The notes under the pieces: generated by a model
Told to the model about the DNA's origin: nothing
What the model saw: the letters and a program-made list of their open reading frames with translations, nothing else
Database searches by the model: none
Shown: positions 57,232-64,000 of the stretch, piece after piece
How the letters are laid out: each line of letters opens with the position of its first letter
How positions within the stretch are numbered: position 1 is the first letter of the stretch
Made by a program: the position numbers and the translations under genes
Source: Hygrophila difformis
Taxonomy: Eukaryota > Streptophyta > Magnoliopsida > Lamiales > Acanthaceae
Assembly (NCBI GenBank): GCA_030278955.1
Contig: JAOANR010000002.1
Coordinates: forward strand, 10,467,982 to 10,531,981
Length of the DNA: 64,000 nucleotides
Direction of reading: 5' to 3'

Positions 57232-58824
57232 ATGGAAAATATTGCTTCTGAAAATTTATTTGGAAATTTTGATAGGACTGAGCCTGAAAGCTTAACCAAG
57301 GAGGACTCTTGCAGCACATCTTCTCCGACTGATGAACTTCCTACAGAACAAGTTGAGCTTTCTACAGAGCAGGTTAACTTGGTCCATAATTCTTTAAAGC
57401 TCCCGCGGGTACATTCTTTCCATTTTTCAACGTTGATTATACTCGATGAATTTCCCATCCATGAGCAACATAATTCAGATGATAATTGCATAATTTCTGA
57501 ATCATATTCTGAATATGTTGATCCATTTTGGGAACATGCTGAAAGTTTGAAGCCTAATCAGTATCGTTTGCATTTATTAGAAAAATTAATTTTACCTGAT
57601 AAAATGCATATTGATTATGGTAAATTTTATTACACTGGTAGAATCCCATTGAGTCATATGCGCTATTTAATGTTTTATTTGGGACTGAAAGGATTTAGGG
57701 TTCATCTGCGAGCTCATCATTTCCTACCATCAAAATGGCGATCCTTCCGTAGCCGTGGACGAGCATCAATTAATTGCGAAAGTCTGTCTAAAGCCAAACA
57801 TATGGAATATAATCCAGGTGATTTTGTTCCAATACTTGAAAATTTTAATTCTGAATTTTATGGAACAATGATTGCTGCATCTCATGAAAATAATTACTTT
57901 CACAGGAAATTCAACTCTGGAAGTCTGAGCTACTTGTTTGAACCTACTGCAAATCTTTCTCAATCAGCTTTGGAGACCAAAGCTTTTCATGGGGGAGAGT
58001 GTGCAGTAGGCGGCCAACCTGACCCGACTGACAAATGGACCGATCCGGATATTTGGAACAGACAGATAAATATTTTGAACAGACAGAAAAATATTTGGAG
58101 CTATCCGGAAAAAAATTCAAGTGGGCTTCAAGTATTGAATTTAATGAAGACAAGCAATTGGGCTCAAATTAAGGAAAGAGGCCCAACTCAAGGAGAGACA
58201 TGGATCAAGCCACATCCAGGCCCAAGTAATATTATTCTCGGCCCAAGTAAGGAATTGCCAACAGCCCAATTGTCTCATGCTACTCCATTATTCGGCCCAA
58301 CCAAGATAGAGCCCAAGTCTCCAATACCAGCCGGCCCATCCCTTGCAAATTGGCCCAAAAGGCAACAACCCATTTATAACAAGGAATTAAGTAGGCCGAG
58401 CCCAATCTCCACATGCAGCCCAACTTCACCAAGCAGCAGCCCAATGGAAGGCAGCCCAGCACCCCGGCGGCGATCTCCGACTCCAACATCTTGCTGCCAT
58501 CTCCGGCGACAAGTAGCAGAGATTCACGGCGACGTCGGCTCCGGCGCAGGCAGCTCTCGCCGGCCTCGTCCGCCTTCGGCGCCCCTATCCGGCAGCCTCC
58601 ACCTAACATCCGACCACACGTCCGGTTACCTTCCATTCCCGGTCATCTTCTCCGATCGCCAAGCTCCGACCGGCCATCTCCAAGAAAGCAGCAGGATGCC
58701 CCCCACCATTCCCGTCCCCGCCGTCGACCAACTCCAACCAAAGACCACTGCCATGGCCGACTCTATCGTCTCAACCATCATCTCCACTGGTCCACCTCGG
58801 CAGCTTCCATGGCCGGGAGAATAA
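57232..58824 (+). CDS. Unrecognised ORF of element C, running into its 3' LTR
   Basis: 530 codons without a stop. The first 256 codons are internal to the element and have normal protein character: an acidic Ser/Thr/Glu-rich N-terminus (1-50), a hydrophobic stretch (SFHFSTLIIL), then a mixed region (about 95-225) rich in aromatic and basic residues (YGKFYYTGR, MRYLMFYLGLKGFRVH, a SRGR motif). It reads over the polypurine tract into the LTR, where the sequence becomes Pro/Ser-rich and is probably not functional protein. No known retroelement domain matches. It might be a captured host piece, a diverged gag-like protein, or chance coding. Confidence 0.5.
   Translation: MENIASENLFGNFDRTEPESLTKEDSCSTSSPTDELPTEQVELSTEQVNLVHNSLKLPRVHSFHFSTLIILDEFPIHEQHNSDDNCIISESYSEYVDPFWEHAESLKPNQYRLHLLEKLILPDKMHIDYGKFYYTGRIPLSHMRYLMFYLGLKGFRVHLRAHHFLPSKWRSFRSRGRASINCESLSKAKHMEYNPGDFVPILENFNSEFYGTMIAASHENNYFHRKFNSGSLSYLFEPTANLSQSALETKAFHGGECAVGGQPDPTDKWTDPDIWNRQINILNRQKNIWSYPEKNSSGLQVLNLMKTSNWAQIKERGPTQGETWIKPHPGPSNIILGPSKELPTAQLSHATPLFGPTKIEPKSPIPAGPSLANWPKRQQPIYNKELSRPSPISTCSPTSPSSSPMEGSPAPRRRSPTPTSCCHLRRQVAEIHGDVGSGAGSSRRPRPPSAPLSGSLHLTSDHTSGYLPFPVIFSDRQAPTGHLQESSRMPPTIPVPAVDQLQPKTTAMADSIVSTIISTGPPRQLPWPGE
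57991..58001 (+). promoter_or_regulatory. Element C polypurine tract
   Basis: GGGGGAGAGTG directly before the 3' LTR. Confidence 0.75.
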
Positions 58825-60078
58825 TCATATCCTCAAGCTCCTTGGTGGCCATCCCTCTATCGCCTCCCTTATCCGCCGTGGTCCCCCTATGCTCCGGTGA
58901 GTCTCTTGGCTGCCTCCAGCAGCCCCTTTATCCTTGCGGTCACCTTCTTACATTATTCCAGCCACCCTGAAAACCGTAACTACGACGAAGAAGAAAACTC
59001 CGTCGTGCCGTCACAAATCTCCATCGCCGGCCAACCTCATCCTGCCACTGCCCTCATCAGCCTCCGGCAGCCCCATCGTCATTCCAAGGCCGTTGCACCA
59101 TTTCCGTCGTTGCTCCGGTCATCTTCTCTGTTATTCCGGCGAGAAAACCCTGGTATTATTTCTATTTCCAGCTCCGGCCATGCTCTTGCCAAGGCCTCCG
59201 ATTGCCTACTCAAACTCAACAGGTCATCATCAACCTCAAGCAAACCGGAGGAACATCCGGCAAGGCTCTTCCGTTCCTGGCGGCTCTCATGGACGGGAAA
59301 CCCTCATGTCGTCTTCGGGCCACGCCGGCAGCACCTCCGGTCGCGGAACCTCCAGAAGCTTGTCGTAGATCTCACCATGTCGCGGAACGCTCCCAGTCGT
59401 GAACCTCCTTCACCAGTCGCGAACTTCTCTTGACAGGATTCAAAGCTTCACGACAGGGCTGTGGCAAGTTTCACGAAGCCCTTTCACGACATGTTCCAAT
59501 TTCCAATCCCTTTGTGCCAATGCGATGGAAGGTCCCAGGAGTTGAAGTCCTACAGTCCACATTATTTAATTCCCCTACCTCATGGGACTTGGAGTCCAGT
59601 CCCTCTCAGCAGAATGCCCCGAAGTCACATTTCCTATTCTTTCCCCGTCGCCAACCTTCCCTCTTTGTCTCACGACATGGCTTTGTGCCTTGCGACATGA
59701 AATTCATATTTCAACACCTGTTTAATTGTATTAGGGTTGCTTAATTATTAATGTTGGTTGTTTAAGCCCTATTTAATTTGGTTGCCTATATATATGGTCT
59801 CCAAGACACTTTGTTCTTCACCTTATTGAATCTATGAATTTTTGCTTGAGAGCATATCAATTTTCTTAAGGTCATTTGAGAGATTGTGGGATCCAAAACC
59901 CTCAAATCTAATTGTGTTTGTGCTTTTGAGCTAACATCACAATTCTTGGATTTTTGAAGCTAAATCCAAGGTTGAACAAAGCTTCCCTATCCATTCTCTT
60001 CTTCATCCCATTTCTTCCATCTTTGATTTTTCTTTTTAATCTATTGATTTCTTTGTTTTGGATCTTGGGTCTACACCA
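58002..60078 (+). mobile_element. Element C 3' LTR
   Basis: Same start and landmarks as the 5' LTR, with about 45 extra bases near 58850-58895 and scattered substitutions. TATA box near 59785-59799. Ends CTACACCA. Confidence 0.9.
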
Positions 60079-60083
60079 CGAAT

Positions 60084-60338
60084 CCCCTTAAGAAACCACA
60101 CAGACGCAAGAATTGTCTAATTTCATGCACATTCGTGGGTGGCTTCCATTCAGAGATCGCCTTTATTTTTGTCTCGTCGACCTTAAGACCACCACGTCCA
60201 ACAATATAGCCAAGGAACGAGAGTTCAGTCGCATGAAAAGTGCATTTCTCCTTGTTGGCATAGAACTGAACTTCCCGCAACCTGTTTAGTACCTGTTGGA
60301 CATGGGAATGATGATCAGATTCACTAGAATTATAGCCA
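60084..60338 (-). pseudogene. Element D reverse transcriptase, upstream part
   Basis: On the minus strand it encodes SESDHHSHVQQVLNRL, then KCTFHATELSFLGYIVG and NVHEIRQFLRLCGF, the RT thumb/connection that follows the catalytic palm. It continues in frame at 52823 across element C. Above 60338 the match to RT ends abruptly where the LTR of E begins. Confidence 0.9.
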
Positions 60339-61579
60339 TGAATGGTCCGAATGGTTGGACACAATATTGTTTGGAAAATATTACCAAGAGACATATGTGG
60401 CCAAATGGTGAGTTGTTTTTGGAATTTTATGGTTTAGTTACCAAAAAGGCAAGTGATGCCTTTGGTGGATTCAAAACAAGAAGGAAATAAAAGAGATATG
60501 GAAGCCGAATCACAAAGAAGGAGTCAAGGAGAAGCAATCAAAACATGGTTTTGACCTCATCTCAAGCTAGCATCTAAACCCTTGATTCAATGACCATTCG
60601 GGATGCTTCAAGTCCAAAATGGTGGATGTTTCCTAGACAAACAAACAAAGGTATCGTGGCAACCATAGGGTTAGGCACAATGTTATCTTTTGCAGTAATA
60701 AAGAAGAGAGTATTCTCACAATATAATTCAACAAAAGATGTGAAACATTGTTTGGGAGGCCATATATAGGCCTCACACTTACAAGGGAAAAATAGGAAAA
60801 TACATGAAAACCCTAGAAAAAACACAAAAATGGGGTCCGGACAGAATTTACGACGCTAAGCTAAATTTACGACGTGAGATGTGTCTGGCGTCGTACTCAC
60901 GAAGGCTGGCGTCATCTCTGAGGAAACTTATGACGTTATCCTGGGTCGCCATCGTAGGCCTTACGACGTGATCCTGGTTAGCGTCGTAGGGCTCGCGTCG
61001 TACCTCGGCTAGCGTCGTGCTTGGACAAGATTACGACGTTATCCTGGTTTAGTGTCGTAGCCTTACAACGTGATCCTGGATAGCGTCGTAAGGGGTTCAC
61101 GTCGTAATCTCCTGGAATTTCAACAAGTCTGGTTCGGGCCCACCATGGTTATTTAATTTATTACATGCCTTGTTTAAAACTGAATTCAACAAAATTACAA
61201 TTTCAACTCCTCCGATCATTGACTGGTCTCCAACCGGCGACGGCGGCGGCGCCGACCAAACTCCAGCCAAGTTCCGGCCAACTTCTGGCGAACTCCGATC
61301 AAGCTCCGGCGACTTCCGACGGTGTTCCGGCGGCGGCGTTGACAGTACTCCTTCTTCAATGTAGAATTGGAGAGCCCATGCATGGCATGTATGGGCGATC
61401 CCCAATTTTCCTCAAGCTGGATTAGAATTAATGCTTCCGGATTGCTCCCTTCTTCTCTATTGATGTCTGCTTGAAACTCTGCGGTTCTGAGAAGACTAGC
61501 AATTTTATCTGTGAATCTTTTGTCCCTGCTCCTGGAGCATGGTCCATCCGGAATCATAGTTGCAATTGATCTGGCTCCA
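60339..61579 (-). mobile_element. Element E 3' LTR
   Basis: On the minus strand it runs from TGGAGCCAG at 61579 to the end near 60339 (CGGACCATTCA). 1241 bp, close to the LTR lengths of B and D. A minus-strand TATA box (GCCTATATATGGCC) is near 60764-60777. U3 has at least ten ACGACGTGA/GCGTCGTA words (60840-61110) and a CCGGCGAC-rich patch (61230-61345). Confidence 0.82.
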
Positions 61580-63240
61580 TCCCCACCCCCTTGGGAAGGT
61601 TGACCCGTCAACCGATCAGCTTCTTCCTCGTCATACTCGAACAGGATGAGATCTGCAACATTAAATGTGGCATTAATTCCGTATTCAGAAGGTAATTCAA
61701 GTCTATAGGCATTGTCATTTATTTTCTCTAAAAATTTAAATGGACCGTCCCCCCTTGGGGAAAGCTTATCCTTCCACTTTGCTGGGAATCTTTCTTTTCG
61801 CATATGGATCCACACACAGTCTCCGGGCTTCAAGAGCAATTTCTTCCTTCCTTTGTTGGCATACTTGGCGTATGTCTCCGCAGATTTGGTGAGGCTTTCT
61901 TGCACATTCTTGTGTAGCTCCTTGATTGCTCTTGCCCTGTCACTGCCATTGACATTAAAGTGCTCAATGGCATAAGATCGACAGGCGTCAGTGGGTTAAA
62001 TCCATATACTATCTCAAAAGGAGACATGTTAGTGGCACTGTGGATGTGCCTGTTATAAGCAAATTCAATGTATGACAGACACTCATCCCAACTCTTATAA
62101 CTAGAAGTAATAATAATTCTCAAAAGTTACCCAACACTCTGTTGATGGCTTCAGTCGGTCCATCCGTCTGTGGGTGATAAGCAGATGATAACAAGAGTTT
62201 CGTGTCAATTTCATGCCAAAGCGATTTTCAGAATAGCTGATGAATTTCGTGTCCCGGTCCTACACTATCGTTTTTCGGGATCCCACGGAGACGCACTACC
62301 TCTTTAAAGAAGAGTTTGGCAATGTGATGTGCGTCATTGGTCTTTGTGCACGGTATGAAGTGAGCCATTTTGCTGAATCGGTCTACCACCACGAAAATAG
62401 AATCCTTATTTCTTGCAGTGCGGGGTAGTCCGAGCACAAAGTCCATTGATAAATCAACCCATGGGCCCTCGGGAATTGGAAGAGGCATATAAAGACCATG
62501 TGGGTGCGATTTGGATTTTGCCTTCAGACAGAAAATACACTTGGAGATAAAATCATCCACATCTCTCCTCATTCCCGGCTAGTAGAATCTCTCAGTCAAA
62601 ATTCAAGAAGTGGCGGTTCTGTCGAAATGTCCCATGAGGTCGCCACTGTGCACTTCTCGAATGAGAAACTCTCGAATTGATCCTCGGGGGATGCACAAAC
62701 AGTTTTCATAGTACAAAAAATCCTTCGAGTCTCGAAAACTCTTCGAAACTGTGTGCTTCGGTCGCCGACCAAGCTTCCTTAAAGTCCGGATCAGTGGCAT
62801 ATTGATCCTTCACATGTTAAAACCCAATCAGATGAGTCGTGGCATAGGCTGCCAAGGCGTGTCTTCGGGAGAGGGCATCCGCAACAACATTCTCCTTTCC
62901 CTTTTTGTATATTTGAGTACATAGGGGAAGGTTTCGATGAATCCGCTCCAACGGGCATGCCGTTTCCCTAGTTGTCCTTGGGTCCTAATGTGCTTGAGGG
63001 TTTCGTGATCCGTATGGATAATGAATCACGACCCCTAAAGTAGTGCTGCCACGTCTTTAAGGTCCTAACCACAACGTAGAGCTCCTTGTCATATGTAGAA
63101 TAATTCAAAACAGCTCCGGAGAATTTCTCACTGTGGTATGCCACGGGTTTTTCCATCTTGAAGTAAAACTGCACGCATCCCCGTGCCCGAAGCGTCACAT
63201 TCGATCTCGAATGGTTTCTCAAAATTTGGTAGGGCCAGGA
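61216..63240 (-). pseudogene. Element E polyprotein: RNase H, integrase, C-terminal tail (broken)
   Basis: Minus strand from 63240: RNase H start ([11 protein letters not shown], near 63150), then integrase: GDLMGHF near 62640, zinc Cys pair near 62530, core with SMDFVLGLP (near 62455) and YIEFAYN (near 62075), C-terminal domain KPGDCVWIHMRKERF (near 61810) and KINDNAYRLELP. The tail passes the polypurine tract (61580-61592) into the LTR and ends in an Arg-rich stretch. Many frameshifts and stops. RT lies in the gap. Same family as B and D. Confidence 0.85.
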
Positions 63241-63304
63241 CTGGGTGCCAAGGATCATAGGATACATTCTTGAAAAGAAAAGAAAGATGAAGAAGCAAGT
63301 AGGT

Positions 63305-63804
63305 NNNNNNNNNNNNNNNNNNNNNNNNNNNNNNNNNNNNNNNNNNNNNNNNNNNNNNNNNNNNNNNNNNNNNNNNNNNNNNNNNNNNNNNNNNNNNNNN
63401 NNNNNNNNNNNNNNNNNNNNNNNNNNNNNNNNNNNNNNNNNNNNNNNNNNNNNNNNNNNNNNNNNNNNNNNNNNNNNNNNNNNNNNNNNNNNNNNNNNNN
63501 NNNNNNNNNNNNNNNNNNNNNNNNNNNNNNNNNNNNNNNNNNNNNNNNNNNNNNNNNNNNNNNNNNNNNNNNNNNNNNNNNNNNNNNNNNNNNNNNNNNN
63601 NNNNNNNNNNNNNNNNNNNNNNNNNNNNNNNNNNNNNNNNNNNNNNNNNNNNNNNNNNNNNNNNNNNNNNNNNNNNNNNNNNNNNNNNNNNNNNNNNNNN
63701 NNNNNNNNNNNNNNNNNNNNNNNNNNNNNNNNNNNNNNNNNNNNNNNNNNNNNNNNNNNNNNNNNNNNNNNNNNNNNNNNNNNNNNNNNNNNNNNNNNNN
63801 NNNN
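63305..63804. other. Assembly gap (500 N)
   Basis: Exactly 500 N. It falls inside element E, where the RT would be, and hides the upper part of the nest. Confidence 0.99.
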
Positions 63805-64000
63805 CATGGAAAACCAGGTTCTTGGTTGGGAAGACTCCACAAATCTGAGAGATTATTTTCGGAATTTAAAGGAATTTAAGATCCGGAATAAACCTCGCAG
63901 ATAAATGGAACTGACCCAACCTAATTTTATGCAAGTAGATTATTTTAAATAAAGGCCCAATGTTTTGAATTTACTTGGACTGAATTCATCTAGGTCCAAA
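63805..64000. other. Unclassified tail of the window
   Basis: No coding or element end is recognised in these 196 bases. They may belong to element E or D. Confidence 0.4.

Larger units (their letters stand above)
52829..60078 (+). mobile_element. Element C: non-autonomous LTR retrotransposon inserted in the RT of element D
   Basis: LTRs of 2026 and 2077 bp (52829-54854 and 58002-60078), with CGAAT duplicated at 52824-52828 and 60079-60083. When C is taken out, the RT frame of D reads straight from 60084 into 52823 with no base lost, which proves the insertion. The internal 3.1 kb has a tRNA-Met primer site, a leader with the same tandem repeat as element B, a decayed gag-like start and an unrecognised ORF, but no protease, RT or integrase. 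It probably depends on a CRM-like partner. Confidence 0.9.

Overview
The window is nuclear DNA of a flowering plant, probably a eudicot. It holds one conventional protein gene with 14 exons split by GT-AG introns, and almost everything else is transposable-element sequence: long LTRs, retrotransposon polyprotein pieces, MITEs, a SINE, LINE and Helitron relics and an integrated plant pararetrovirus. Two 500-base runs of N (14237-14736 and 63305-63804) are scaffold gaps. The species cannot be named from what is visible.

Layout. 3-6410: the 3' end of a Ty3/gypsy element with an integrase chromodomain, its 3.3-kb LTR, and a related LTR end in the opposite orientation. 6470-7690: two related fragments of a Helitron PIF1-type helicase. 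8170-14236: an integrated, decayed caulimovirid with a tRNA-Met primer site, movement-protein, coat-protein and protease regions, cut by a 651-bp poly(A) retrocopy with 17-bp target duplications and ending at the first gap. 14737-17829: two head-to-head gypsy LTR pieces flanking a 5S-rRNA-like sequence. 18613-19350: the tail of a LINE. 19473-25179: a complete but disabled Ty1/copia element with TACTT target duplications.

25767-36047 is a three-level nest. A small tRNA-type SINE was split by a CRM-like gypsy element (25784-35937, minus strand, duplication GTTGC), whose 3' LTR was later split by a 4.76-kb element that looks like a giant solo LTR (26463-31223, duplication GTTAC). Two Stowaway-like MITEs (36058-36676) follow.

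36980-47309 is the real gene: an apparently intact HOS15/TBL1-type gene (LisH domain plus C-terminal WD40 repeats, 575 codons), with two terminal-inverted-repeat elements inside introns. HOS15 proteins act in the nucleus with histone deacetylases and as CUL4-DDB1 substrate receptors. After it come intergenic sequence and a Tourist-like MITE.

49894-64000 is a second nest. A CRM-like gypsy element on the minus strand (D) has its reverse transcriptase split by a 7.25-kb plus-strand non-autonomous element (C, 52829-60078, duplication CGAAT) with 2-kb LTRs and an unrecognised ORF. D is broken again at 60338 by another CRM-like minus-strand element (E) that runs into the second gap. A recurring theme is that each LTR family carries a different CpG-rich short repeat, often palindromic, in most cases on the upstream side of its TATA box. 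No CRISPR array, tRNA gene or genuine rRNA gene was found.
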